Part shown: positions 9,266 to 18,303 of the stretch, piece by piece
Layout of the letters: every line of letters starts with the position of its first letter
Numbering within the stretch: position 1 is the stretch's first letter
Assembly (NCBI GenBank): GCA_046957575.1
Contig: JBKUOG010000004.1
Location: 1-64,000, forward strand
Length of the DNA: 64,000 bases
DNA from: UMGS1370 sp046957575
Lineage (GTDB): Bacteria > Bacillota > Clostridia > Lachnospirales > Lachnospiraceae
Direction: 5' to 3'
Notes under the pieces: model-generated
Database searches by the model: none
Told to the model about the DNA's origin: nothing
The model's input: the letters and a program-made list of their open reading frames with translations, nothing else
Program-made: the position numbers and the translations under genes

Positions 9266-9464
9266 AATGCTCCCATTTATTCCTCTATCGTATGTTCTTT
9301 CTAGCAGTCCTGGTTTTCAAACCCTCTCTTTCCATTTCATATAGGCTTTTACCCTTTGCCCTGCGCTGCTGGACTCAAATTTAAAGCGTTCTCAGTCTGT
9401 ATTTAGTATAAACCATACATGAATATATGTACACATATAAATTTTCAGGAAAGCATGTACACCC
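9266..9464. other. Intergenic region between the kinase and the J/TPR gene
   Basis: About 200 bases, AT-rich toward 9400-9450, with TATA-like stretches on both strands. It should hold the kinase promoter. I see no RNA element or clear terminator for the J/TPR gene. Confidence 0.4.
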
Positions 9465-12014
9465 CTATTCTGTGCAGAGACCAGCATCCTTCATCTTAGC
9501 CGCCCTGAGAGTACACTCCGTATCCCCCGGATTCAGTTCCAGAACTTTTTCATAACATTCCAGGGCCTTCTCATACTCTCCTATGGCCTCATAATAAAAT
9601 CCCCGGTTACGGAAACTTTCGCAGCATCCTTTATATTCGCATTCCCTGCAGCGGCAGCGCTCCATCTCTTCCAAAAAGTTGAGTCCTTTCTCAGTTTCTC
9701 CCAGGCAGATATACATCCATCCCAATTCACACAGCCTTCTGCTGCGGTAAGGCTGGTAAGAAAGATAATTTTCTATCTTGATCTCTGTCTTTCCTCTATT
9801 CTCATACTGAAAGGTCTCAAAAACAATATGCCCATAGTATTGTGCCTTTTCCAGATCCTGGCATCGAAAAAAGAGTTTTGCTGCCTGCAGCCGGTAATCC
9901 CATTGCTCTTTGATACTGAGTTCTTTTGAAAAAATGCTTTCCAAAAAACCAGCTGCCCACTTCAGCCCCAGGTTATATTTTGTATAAAAATCAGCCAGAA
10001 CACTTAAAATATCCGCCTGCTGCCTGGGAGTTTCTGCATCGCAAAGCGCCTGTATCAAAAGACCGATTCCCTCTTCCTTCTTCCACATATCGTAATAGAT
10101 GTCTGCACAGCGGGCATAATAATCCGGATGTTCTATCGCCCGTTCCAGGCAGTTCAGAGCTTTCTCATACTCTCCCAAAAGCTGGTAACAGCCGCTCATT
10201 TTTACAAAAATCTCCCCATCCTCTCTGCCAGAAGACTGCCAAAGTCCTCTTTGACACCACGTAATAGCTGCTTCATACCGTCCCAAAGCCCGACAGCAGT
10301 CCGCTGCATTTTGAAAGAGTTCAGGAATCGAATCCTCTTCATTCATGACAGACAGCGACTGTTCAAACAGTTCCATGGCCTTCTCCAGTTGTCCCATAGC
10401 CCAAAAACAGTTTCCCATGCAGAAATATATATAAGCAGGAAATTCGCCGCAAACCAGAGCCTTTTCAAAATCCGCCATCGCCAGTTCAAATTCATACCCT
10501 TCTGCATACAAACGCCCTCTGGTTATCAAATCGCAGCTGGCCTCTTCTTTATCTATGACACAGCTTATGTATTTCATAGCTGAATGATAGTCTTTTTTTC
10601 TCCACTGAAGCTGATAATCATTCCAGTAAATGGAACACAGCCTGCGGCAGGCATCCTGATACATCTCCTCATAATCCAGACATTTCTCATATTCCCTTAT
10701 CGCTCCCCACACATTCCACTCTAACCCCGTCTTTTCATAGCAGGTTCCCAACGTGTAATGGTAGGACGGCTGGGAACAAAAGGGTTCTCCCGCCTGTTTA
10801 TATTCCTCAATCGCCTCTTCATACCGACCCTCATCCGCCAGAACCTCTCCCATAGCCATATGGTACTGACCCTGGTCCGGATTTTTCTCAATGGCTTTTT
10901 TCAGATGGACAATGGCTTCCTCTGTCTGCCCCATTTCCTTCATAAGCCTGAAAATCTCAAACTCAATCTCTGATGGATCTGAAAGCAATTCTTTACACTT
11001 TTCAATCAAACTCTCGTTGGCACTTTTTATATATCGGGAAAGAGTATCGTTCCACCCATACTGCTCCTTCAATGTGAAAATCAATTTCTTCGCAGATTGA
11101 TACTCTTCCTGATGCAGATACCATCGAATCAGTCCGTCCGCAGCAGAATAATTTGCTGGATTCTCTTCATGAATTTCTCTCCAGATTTTTCCGGCTTCCT
11201 CCCATTCTCCCCCGTTCCAAAAAGCTTCTGCCGCCATCAGACGAATATATGTATCTTTGCTGTATCCAAGCAGCAGTCTTTGTCCAAGCAAAATTCCTTC
11301 TTCCGCCTGGCCGGAGACCATCATAAGCCGCATGCGCAGCACATCCTCATAGGGATGGTAAAGGCCAAACGCTTTTAATTCTTCCAGCCTGTGCGCACAA
11401 TCCTCATATTCTTCTTCGTCCATCTGCTCCCCAATCTCAAAGTAATGACGGATATAGGCGTCCCCGTCCGCCTGCTTTTTGTCCCGGACTTCAAAAAGAT
11501 CATACTTTAGAAATTCTTCCTGTTCCATGCAGGAAATCATATACTCCAAAAAACGGGGCGGAAACTCCTCCTCCAGATTGTTTCTGTCCTCCCGGATCTG
11601 AAATCTGTCATCTATCATCCGCCAGATAGTATGGGGAAGATTGCTGTAATTCATAAGATACGACAGAAAATCTTCTCTGATTTCAAGAAACGTATCCAGG
11701 TCTTCACAAATCGGGGCTGACAAAAGCACTCTCCACTCCTTTTCATCCCGTCTCCTGTCCATATCCTGGTAAATCTCATCTGCCTGATCCAGCCAGAGTT
11801 CTATGGGAGTTTTCTCCAGCTTCTGGCGTTCCTCTAACTGCTTCCTTCTGGCAAACTCCATTGCCTCCTCATAAGCCCTCCGCAGCTTCTTAAAACCTTC
11901 CTGATCGTCCTCTGGATTTGTTCTTTTCAGCTTTTTTCTGTAGGCTTCCTGAATAGCCTGCTGATCCCTTGTTTCTGGTATCCCAAGGATATGAAATATC
12001 ATCGGTATTTCCAT
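9465..12014 (-). CDS. J-like domain protein with many TPR repeats
   Basis: 849-residue soluble protein. Residues 1-60 resemble a J domain (FHILGIPETRDQQAIQEAYR, then FKKLRRAYEEAMEFARR), but the essential HPD tripeptide is replaced by NPED (RTNPEDDQ). The rest is built of degenerate and good TPR units, for example MAMGEVLADEGRYEEAIEEY, LGEYEKALNCLERAIEHP and AIGEYEKALECYEKVLELNP at the end. A Cys-rich piece (RCRCRECEYKGCC) lies near residue 785. TPRs bind proteins, so a co-chaperone or scaffold role with the HSP90-family protein encoded 60 bases upstream is plausible. No enzymatic activity is predicted. Confidence 0.8.
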   Translation of the reverse strand: MEIPMIFHILGIPETRDQQAIQEAYRKKLKRTNPEDDQEGFKKLRRAYEEAMEFARRKQLEERQKLEKTPIELWLDQADEIYQDMDRRRDEKEWRVLLSAPICEDLDTFLEIREDFLSYLMNYSNLPHTIWRMIDDRFQIREDRNNLEEEFPPRFLEYMISCMEQEEFLKYDLFEVRDKKQADGDAYIRHYFEIGEQMDEEEYEDCAHRLEELKAFGLYHPYEDVLRMRLMMVSGQAEEGILLGQRLLLGYSKDTYIRLMAAEAFWNGGEWEEAGKIWREIHEENPANYSAADGLIRWYLHQEEYQSAKKLIFTLKEQYGWNDTLSRYIKSANESLIEKCKELLSDPSEIEFEIFRLMKEMGQTEEAIVHLKKAIEKNPDQGQYHMAMGEVLADEGRYEEAIEEYKQAGEPFCSQPSYHYTLGTCYEKTGLEWNVWGAIREYEKCLDYEEMYQDACRRLCSIYWNDYQLQWRKKDYHSAMKYISCVIDKEEASCDLITRGRLYAEGYEFELAMADFEKALVCGEFPAYIYFCMGNCFWAMGQLEKAMELFEQSLSVMNEEDSIPELFQNAADCCRALGRYEAAITWCQRGLWQSSGREDGEIFVKMSGCYQLLGEYEKALNCLERAIEHPDYYARCADIYYDMWKKEEGIGLLIQALCDAETPRQQADILSVLADFYTKYNLGLKWAAGFLESIFSKELSIKEQWDYRLQAAKLFFRCQDLEKAQYYGHIVFETFQYENRGKTEIKIENYLSYQPYRSRRLCELGWMYICLGETEKGLNFLEEMERCRCRECEYKGCCESFRNRGFYYEAIGEYEKALECYEKVLELNPGDTECTLRAAKMKDAGLCTE

Positions 12015-12075
12015 CGTGTGTTCCTCCTGACTTTACTGGATATCAATTCTCAATCACCCTCCGGTGCTGATTCTG

Positions 12076-13875
12076 CTAGGAAGTATATTTGTCTGCTCCT
12101 TCTGTAAATGAATCTCCCATTGCTCCCGTTGTGTGTTCCAGCAGTGCCTGCAATGCCTGATTCATGATCTTAAGTTCACCGCCTTTCAACGGATACCCCC
12201 CAGCCAGCAGTGCCTGCACATACAGTATCTGCACCATGCTGTTAAGCAATTTTGTATCACTTAACATGATAGGCCGACGGATAATGGAACTATTCAAATT
12301 CAAATAGAGGGTAGCAAGCGGACGTTCCTCCACACTACAGAGCATAGAGACCAGGGCGTCAGAAAAAATACCTTTGCTTTTTTCTTTGGCTGACTGGATC
12401 TGTTGCAAAAACTGAACTTCATCACTCATTGTATACAGAACAGGCAAATCCACAGGCAGAAACCGACGAAGCTGAACCTGACACTCAAATGGACGGAGAA
12501 TCTGGTCTGCTGCCCGAATCAGTTCAGTTCCCCACATCCGTTCCGCAGCAGTGATATCCTCCAGACTCTCAAACATACTGTCTGCATGAAGCGGACGGAT
12601 AGGAAGCTCAAAATGAGATACCATGGCCTGGATCAATTCATGATCGCTGGTATATCCTGTACAGATGAGAAGCCGGCCCTGGGCCATAAAAATAGGCTTA
12701 AGCTGCTTAAATGTAAGAACATTATTGACCCAGACTGCCTCTCCTGCCCGTTTCAGGGCAGCGCCGGTCATGAGGCCTTCGCTGGTTTCAAAGGCAAGGT
12801 AGTCAATAAACAGGTGGAATAACTCCTTATCCCAGACTGCCAATGCTTTGATAGCCTCTGCATGAACCGATATGATGGTTTTCAAATACTCTGGAGATTC
12901 TCCCGACAGCCGCACCAGATGACTCCGAACCGCAGCGGCAAATTCCTCTCTGGCAGCAGCCAGCTCCCCATCTTCATAAAAATCTTCTCTGGAGGCAGTG
13001 GGTCGCAGGCCGCGGGTATCAAAGAAACACTGTAAAAAGAACGCCCAGGGCGGCAGAATGGTATCTCCACACTCAGTCAGCAGCATATGTTTCAGATAGA
13101 TACGATGTTTTCCCTTAGCAGAAGGAGCTGTACGGTAAGGAATCACATATGCCACACCACTAATGTGAGCTGTCTGGATGGGGATTGCCTCCAAAAATTC
13201 CTCCTCAAAAAGCCATTGGCCAAAAGAAAGCAGCTGACTGCGGTTAATGCCGGAGAAATCTGCCGGAATCTTGTTAAGCGATTCTGGATTTCCGGCCAGA
13301 TAGACGGGAACAGGCAGAACCAATCCATAATAGCGCACCAGTTCTTCTACCTTTCCAACCTGAAAGTATTGCTCCATACCAGGCTTTGCCTTCAGGATCA
13401 CTGTCATGCCCACCGGACAGTCGTCAAGCGGTTCCAATGTGTAAGTACCATCAGGCAAACCAGTCCACACATGAGCTTTTCCTCCCCCTGCCGGTCGGGT
13501 GTGAATCACGATCGAATCCGACACCATAAAACATGAGAGCAGTCCGATGCCGAACCGGCCGATATAGTCCTCAGGAATTTTGCCGTTGACAAGTTCTGTC
13601 TTGGAGGACTGGCCAATTACTGCCAGAAAACGATGAATTCCCTCTTCACTCAGTCCAGCGCCATTATCTCTAAACATCAGGCAAGTTCCCGGCTCTACTG
13701 CAATGGTAATCCTTCCATCACTCCACCCTGGCTCTCCCTTCTTTCTCATCGTGACAGCGTCTGCTCCATTTTGCAGCAGCTCCCGCAAAAATACATCCGG
13801 ACTTTTATAAAGATGGTTGGACAGCACATCCAGCATTCCGCCCAAATTCACCTGAAAATGATAGGTATCATTCAT
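12076..13875 (-). CDS. HSP90-family ATPase (HtpG-like)
   Basis: 599 residues. The N-terminal GHKL ATP-binding domain has all motifs: LFLRELLQNGADAV-like FLRELLQNGADAV with the catalytic Glu, FRDNGAGLSEEGI, and GRFGIGLLSCFMVSD. A middle domain contains FDTRGLRPTASREDFYED. The C-terminal part is divergent from classical HtpG. It should bind ATP and clamp client proteins in the cytoplasm. It lies between two helical-repeat protein genes in one direction with gaps of 60-90 bases, which suggests a dedicated chaperone module rather than the housekeeping HtpG. Clients are unknown. Confidence 0.85.
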   Translation of the reverse strand: MNDTYHFQVNLGGMLDVLSNHLYKSPDVFLRELLQNGADAVTMRKKGEPGWSDGRITIAVEPGTCLMFRDNGAGLSEEGIHRFLAVIGQSSKTELVNGKIPEDYIGRFGIGLLSCFMVSDSIVIHTRPAGGGKAHVWTGLPDGTYTLEPLDDCPVGMTVILKAKPGMEQYFQVGKVEELVRYYGLVLPVPVYLAGNPESLNKIPADFSGINRSQLLSFGQWLFEEEFLEAIPIQTAHISGVAYVIPYRTAPSAKGKHRIYLKHMLLTECGDTILPPWAFFLQCFFDTRGLRPTASREDFYEDGELAAAREEFAAAVRSHLVRLSGESPEYLKTIISVHAEAIKALAVWDKELFHLFIDYLAFETSEGLMTGAALKRAGEAVWVNNVLTFKQLKPIFMAQGRLLICTGYTSDHELIQAMVSHFELPIRPLHADSMFESLEDITAAERMWGTELIRAADQILRPFECQVQLRRFLPVDLPVLYTMSDEVQFLQQIQSAKEKSKGIFSDALVSMLCSVEERPLATLYLNLNSSIIRRPIMLSDTKLLNSMVQILYVQALLAGGYPLKGGELKIMNQALQALLEHTTGAMGDSFTEGADKYTS

Positions 13876-13967
13876 ATGTTTGTCTCCCTTTTGTAAATTT
13901 TCACACTATTTTTCTGACTGTATATAGCTGCTTCCAGTAAGAAGAACCGCTGCTTCGCTGGTCAAAC

Positions 13968-15062
13968 TTACTTCCGCAGGGCTGCTGCCAGATCCTGTTC
14001 AAAATAGTGGCTGCCATTGCGCCTGTCAAAACGCTGTCCAATACCCTGAGACTGGGACTGGAACCAATCTGCAAGTTCTTCTGTCTGATAGTTCCCATCC
14101 TCCCTCCATAACGGGAAAGCCTGTGGCAAATCCAGTGAAATAGTCTGCTGATGTTCAGACAGCCGCCAGAACAGAACGCAGGCGCCTTTGTCAAAATCGT
14201 AGACTTTTTTCTGGTCCCACATCCCAATGGACCACTCCAGCCGTTTTTCAAAGAGAGGTAAGGCACGCTCCAGGTCTGTATCCGCCCAGCAGCGCAAAAT
14301 TGCCCCAATATAACTTAAATCGCTTTTATCCCGGTTTCCCTTGCGGCAAAGGGCATTGGCCCGTTTTCCTGCCTCTCGCATGTCCCCATGATCCAGAGCA
14401 TATTCCAGATAAGCCAGCCAATAAAGCTGCGGCGTATCGTTACAGAACCTAATACGCCCCTGCTCCATAGGTTTTGCATAGATATCTGCTTCTTCCCGGT
14501 TTCCCATCAGCAATTGAATTTGTACAGCATAGCTGCGCTCACATGCCCGGCAGTCAGACAGACCATCCCTCCCTGTTTTCCAAAATCTCTGAAAATATTC
14601 GTATGCCTTTTCCCGATCAACATACTGCCAGTATCGGGTCATCTGCCACCAATAGGTACGCAGGCCCATATTATAATGTTTGACCCAGCGATAAAACTCA
14701 TCCATCATCGCCTCCCACTGGCTCATGGGAATCTGCGGCAGGAATACAATAGGATCAATTCCCATCTGCATAATCATTAAGTGCATCTGGGCAGCTCCCT
14801 CCATAGAACGCTCCCGAAACGCCTCGGAACACTCGTCAAAAAGGGAACAAAACTCTGCAGCTACCGGAATTGCTTTTGGCGGATCGTCCCGGAAGGTAGC
14901 CTCATAACAATAACTGCACCGAAACATCAGACGCCAATAGGGATCCTTAGCAGCATCCGCCTGCCGGATAGCATCTAAAAAAGCATCCATCTGTGGTTTC
15001 CCCTTGGGAAGCAGCTTGATTGCCTTATCCAATTGTTCTCCATTAAATATTTTCTTTTCCAT
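13968..15062 (-). CDS. Helical-repeat (TPR-like) protein of unknown function
   Basis: 364 residues, soluble, alpha-helical, with TPR/SEL-like stretches (ALDHGDMREAGKRANALCRK, LERALPLFEKRLEWS) and no signal peptide. It is Trp/Tyr/Cys-rich in the middle (RTYWWQMTRYWQYVDREKAY). I do not recognise a named family. The ATG at 15062 follows GAGGTG and is preferred over the GTG nine bases upstream. It precedes the HSP90-family gene by 92 bases, and together with the J-like/TPR gene it frames that chaperone, so it may be an adaptor. Confidence 0.7.
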   Translation of the reverse strand: MEKKIFNGEQLDKAIKLLPKGKPQMDAFLDAIRQADAAKDPYWRLMFRCSYCYEATFRDDPPKAIPVAAEFCSLFDECSEAFRERSMEGAAQMHLMIMQMGIDPIVFLPQIPMSQWEAMMDEFYRWVKHYNMGLRTYWWQMTRYWQYVDREKAYEYFQRFWKTGRDGLSDCRACERSYAVQIQLLMGNREEADIYAKPMEQGRIRFCNDTPQLYWLAYLEYALDHGDMREAGKRANALCRKGNRDKSDLSYIGAILRCWADTDLERALPLFEKRLEWSIGMWDQKKVYDFDKGACVLFWRLSEHQQTISLDLPQAFPLWREDGNYQTEELADWFQSQSQGIGQRFDRRNGSHYFEQDLAAALRK

Positions 15063-15152
15063 AGTCTTCACCTCTGGCTGAGATAACAGCCCCTTCTTCT
15101 TTTTCCAATTGTTTCATGTTTTTTCACAATTAGCATTTCATTTGATTGGATC

Positions 15153-15364
15153 TTAAGCTTCTTTTGTGGGTATCCGGTACAGCATTTCATCGTGAAACAG
15201 CAAGTACAGCTCCCCTATTTTGGGATGATAAGAGCCTTTCAGCCAGTAAAGCGGCCCTCTGTCATTTCCTCGGCTGTAGACACCAATTCTAAATCCAGTT
15301 CCTGCAGACCCCAGTTTGCGATACGCCAGTAATCAAAATAATCGTACCTTCCTTTCAATCTCAT
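15153..15364 (-). pseudogene. Small unknown gene with a single-base frameshift
   Basis: The ATG overlaps the stop of the preceding gene as ATGA, so translation should be coupled. The frame starts MRLKGRYDYFDYWRIA and is lost after about 16 codons. The next frame continues as KLGSAGTGFRIGVYSRGNDR, then GPLYWLKGSYHPKIGELYLL and LYRIPTKEA before TAA. Adding one A to the AAA at the break joins both into about 70 residues. Function unknown. It may be a real mutation or a homopolymer error. Confidence 0.6.
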
Positions 15365-15903
15365 TGGCTAATAATAGGCCAGCTCTCCTTTGTCTCTTTA
15401 ATAGAGTTCATGAGTTCTTCCCTCGGCAAACGGGTGTAGCCTTCCTCTTTTGGAAATGTTTCAAAAAAAATATACGCGCCTTTTTCTCCGATCCTGGCAT
15501 TGAGAGAAACATCTGCCTTTGGCTGATTGTAAAGCAACAGGCTTTCAAGAAAATATAAAATATAATCGGCATAATCCTCGTCACTTTGCCCCTCTTCAAA
15601 TACCAAATTGATTCGGATATTTCCCTGCGACGCTTTAAGAACCTCATTCCAATCGTCCTCTGGTTTCCATGCACGCTCTGTATATCCGCCCTCCAATTCC
15701 ACTGTATAGGACTGAATATAGTCTGCTGCTGAACAAACCTTTCTTGGCTCCCGCAGCAAATCTTCCTGAAAAATAATTTTCCAGTAATCATCTGAAATAC
15801 TGCCCGTCTGCATGGCTCTCCCAAAAAAGACTTGTTCCGGGTTTGAAGCCGGGGCTGTCTTTGCAATATAAATATCTCCGTAAATCGGACCATATTTTCT
15901 CAT
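15361..15903 (-). CDS. Hypothetical protein
   Basis: 180-residue acidic soluble protein starting MRKYGPIYGDIYIAKTAPAS. It has no signal peptide, no membrane segment and no motif that I recognise. Alternating beta/alpha content (INLVFEEGQSDEDYADYILYFLES) suggests a small globular domain. GAAGGGA lies upstream of the ATG. It is coupled by a four-base overlap to the small gene that follows, and both lie upstream of the helical-repeat/HSP90/J-like cassette in the same direction, so they may belong to that operon. Confidence 0.6.
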   Translation of the reverse strand: MRKYGPIYGDIYIAKTAPASNPEQVFFGRAMQTGSISDDYWKIIFQEDLLREPRKVCSAADYIQSYTVELEGGYTERAWKPEDDWNEVLKASQGNIRINLVFEEGQSDEDYADYILYFLESLLLYNQPKADVSLNARIGEKGAYIFFETFPKEEGYTRLPREELMNSIKETKESWPIISQ

Positions 15904-16041
15904 GATTCATCCCTTCATCGTCGAAACTGATCCCGTTGTGTCTTCTTTTATCATACAAAAGAAAGTTTACTCTGGCTATAACTTTTTTCTTACAACTTCT
16001 GCCGGACTGCCTTTTAGAACCTTCCTATAAAAAGAAGCGAA

Positions 16042-16080
16042 GAAACGGCATAGCCCGCAAGCTACGCCGTTTCTCGAAAA
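16042..16080 (-). terminator. Terminator of the rnf operon
   Basis: GAAACGGCATAGC at 16042-16054 pairs with GCTACGCCGTTTC at 16061-16073 with one G-T pair. On the minus strand it is followed by a T-rich stretch ending at about 16030. It lies 20-60 bases after the rnfB stop. Confidence 0.6.
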
Positions 16081-16102
16081 CACTTTTGGTAATACTGTTT
16101 TG

Positions 16103-16894
16103 CTACAGAATTACTTTTGTCGGACACTTTTCTGCGCACTTGCCGCAGTTGGTGCACTTTTCGCAGTCAATGACTGCTACGTTGTTATCCATGTGGATAG
16201 CGTCAAACTCACACTGCTTGGTGCACAGGGTACAGCCGATACAGCCGTTGTCACATTTTGCCTTGACATCTTTGCCCTTGTCGTGGGAGTTGCACTGTAC
16301 CAGATGTTCTGCGCTGTAAGGAACTAAGGTAATCAGCCCCAGCGGACATGCCTCTGTACACTTGCCGCAGGCAACGCATTTTTCCTTATCTACTACTGCA
16401 ACGCCGTCTACTACGTGAATTGCGTCAAACTCACAGGCCTTTACGCAAGAGCCATAGCCCATACATCCATAAGCGCAGGCTTTTTCACCAGTTCCCGGAA
16501 CAACGGATACTTTACGGCAGTCGTCAATTCCATAGTAGCGGTACTGCATTCTGGTCTTATCGCAGGTACCCTTACACTTTACAAATGCTACTTTCTTGAC
16601 GCCAGCGCCTGCCTCTACCCCCATGATAGAAGCAATTTTTTCTGCTACCGGGGAACCGCCTACCGGACAGGCCCCTACATCTGCCTGACCAGCTGCGATT
16701 GCTTTTGCCAGGGCATCACATCCTGCGTAGCCGCAGCCTCCGCAGTTATTGCCCGGCAGTTCATTTCTGACCAGAATTTCTCTTTCGTCTACTTCTACTT
16801 TAAACTTTTCACTGGCAACGCCTAACAGCACGCCGATGACAATCCCAATAATACCTACGACTGCCGCAGCAGCCACAATACCCATTACGTTCAT
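16103..16894 (-). CDS. rnfB: Rnf complex subunit RnfB, polyferredoxin
   Basis: 263 residues. The N-terminal helix MGIVAAAAVVGIIGIVIGVL anchors it, then comes a 4Fe-4S domain (CGGCGYAGCDALAKAIAAGQ, closing CPVGG) and ferredoxin-type clusters at CAYGCMGYGSCVKAC, CVACGKCTEACP, CIGCTLCTKQC and CTNCGKCAEKCP. RnfB takes electrons from reduced ferredoxin and passes them into the membrane complex. GGGGGA precedes the ATG at 16894. It is the last gene of rnfCDGEAB, 15 bases after rnfA, and is followed by a hairpin terminator. Confidence 0.95.
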   Translation of the reverse strand: MNVMGIVAAAAVVGIIGIVIGVLLGVASEKFKVEVDEREILVRNELPGNNCGGCGYAGCDALAKAIAAGQADVGACPVGGSPVAEKIASIMGVEAGAGVKKVAFVKCKGTCDKTRMQYRYYGIDDCRKVSVVPGTGEKACAYGCMGYGSCVKACEFDAIHVVDGVAVVDKEKCVACGKCTEACPLGLITLVPYSAEHLVQCNSHDKGKDVKAKCDNGCIGCTLCTKQCEFDAIHMDNNVAVIDCEKCTNCGKCAEKCPTKVIL

Positions 16895-16909
16895 TCTTCG
16901 TCTCCCCCT

Positions 16910-17485
16910 TTAAATTAATCCGGAAAATCCGAAAAATGCAATTGCCATCAGTCCGGCGGTAATCAGAACAATGGGAGAACCCTGGAAGTTATAGGGGATA
17001 TCATTGTTCTCAAGCTTTTCGCGGATACCGGCTAACATAACGATGGCAATGGTAAAGCCTACGGAAATACCGATGCCGTTTACAACGCTCTCAATGAAAT
17101 TATACTCTTTCTGAACATTGGTTAATGCAACGCCCAAAACTGCGCAGTTGGTGGTAATCAGAGGAAGATATACACCTAAAGACTCATACAGGGAAACCAT
17201 ATTTTTCTTTAAGAACATCTCCACAAACTGAACCAGAGCTGCGATTACCAGGATAAATGCAATGGTCTGCAGATATTCCAGGTTTAAAGGTACCAGCACA
17301 TAGCTGTAAATCAGATTGGTTGCAATACATGCCAGTGTGATAACGAAAATAACGGCTGCGCCCATTCCGGCGGAAGTCTCTACTTTTTTGGAAACTCCAA
17401 GGAAGGGACACAAACCTAAGAACTGGCTTAATACAACGTTGTTTACCAGGGCAGAGCCAATGGCAATCAATAATAATTCCTGCAT
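16910..17485 (-). CDS. rnfA: Rnf complex membrane subunit RnfA
   Basis: 191 residues, six predicted membrane helices. The signature NNVVLSQFLGLCPFLGVSKK and the second half TTNCAVLGVALTNVQ carry the conserved cysteines thought to hold a membrane-embedded iron-sulfur centre together with RnfE. It forms part of the ion-translocating path. Spaced 13 bases from rnfE. Confidence 0.95.
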   Translation of the reverse strand: MQELLLIAIGSALVNNVVLSQFLGLCPFLGVSKKVETSAGMGAAVIFVITLACIATNLIYSYVLVPLNLEYLQTIAFILVIAALVQFVEMFLKKNMVSLYESLGVYLPLITTNCAVLGVALTNVQKEYNFIESVVNGIGISVGFTIAIVMLAGIREKLENNDIPYNFQGSPIVLITAGLMAIAFFGFSGLI

Positions 17486-17498
17486 CTAATCCTTCCTC

Positions 17499-18290
17499 CT
17501 ATTCATCTTTCTTAGCAGTAGCTGCTTTTAATTCTGCTTCTTTTGCTGCCAGGGCCGCCTTCTTTTTGGCCAGAGCCTCTTCTTCCGCCTGTCTCTGACG
17601 GGTCTCTAAAATGTCATGGTTGGCCATGCAGGAAGAGCCGCTGCAGTTCATGCAGTCCCCGCCGCAGGCCAGTTTGGAAGATGATGCAGAACCATTGGTG
17701 GCAGAAGGAGCCTTAAATTTGTTCTGGAGTGCGGTCAACATTGCCAGTACAAAGAATGCTCCGGGAGCCAGTACAAAAATGGAAATATGAAAATCCTCCG
17801 GAATAATGGTTATTCCGAAAAATGCTCCGGCTCCTAACAGTTCGCGGAAGATACCAATCAAGGTTAAACCTACGGTAAATCCAAGCCCCATACCAATACC
17901 GTCAAAAGCAGAAGGGATTGGGGTATTTTTGGATGCATAAGACTCTGCACGTCCCAGAATAATGCAGTTTACTACGATCAGTGGAATATAGATTCCCAAA
18001 GCGTCATACAAGGAACGGACATATGCCTTCATTAACAATTCTACCATGGTTACTAAGGATGCTACAATAACAATAAAGGCCGGAATACGCACTCTGTCCG
18101 GAATGATGTTTCTCAATGCTGAAATAATCAGATTGGAGAAAATCAAAACCACAGTAGTGCTAAGACCCATTCCCAAACCATTGACAGCAGAAGTGGTAAC
18201 TGCCAGTGTGGGACACATACCAAGCATCAGGACAAAGGTAGGGTTTTCTTTAATAATACCATTATAAATACGTTCTGTATACTTATTCAT
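17499..18290 (-). CDS. rnfE: Rnf complex membrane subunit RnfE with a cysteine-rich tail
   Basis: 263 residues. The first 205 are the normal six-helix subunit (ENPTFVLMLGMCPTLAVTTS, LIVVNCIILGRAE), homologous to RnfA, with the conserved Cys pair. The C-terminus is extended by about 60 residues: a short Cys cluster CGGDCMNCSGSSC, then a charged Ala/Lys/Glu helix that probably lies in the cytosol. RnfE is usually 200-230 residues, so the tail is an accessory part and could bind metal. It follows rnfG by 13 bases. Confidence 0.93.
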   Translation of the reverse strand: MNKYTERIYNGIIKENPTFVLMLGMCPTLAVTTSAVNGLGMGLSTTVVLIFSNLIISALRNIIPDRVRIPAFIVIVASLVTMVELLMKAYVRSLYDALGIYIPLIVVNCIILGRAESYASKNTPIPSAFDGIGMGLGFTVGLTLIGIFRELLGAGAFFGITIIPEDFHISIFVLAPGAFFVLAMLTALQNKFKAPSATNGSASSSKLACGGDCMNCSGSSCMANHDILETRQRQAEEEALAKKKAALAAKEAELKAATAKKDE

Positions 18291-18303
18291 TCTGACCCAC
18301 CTC

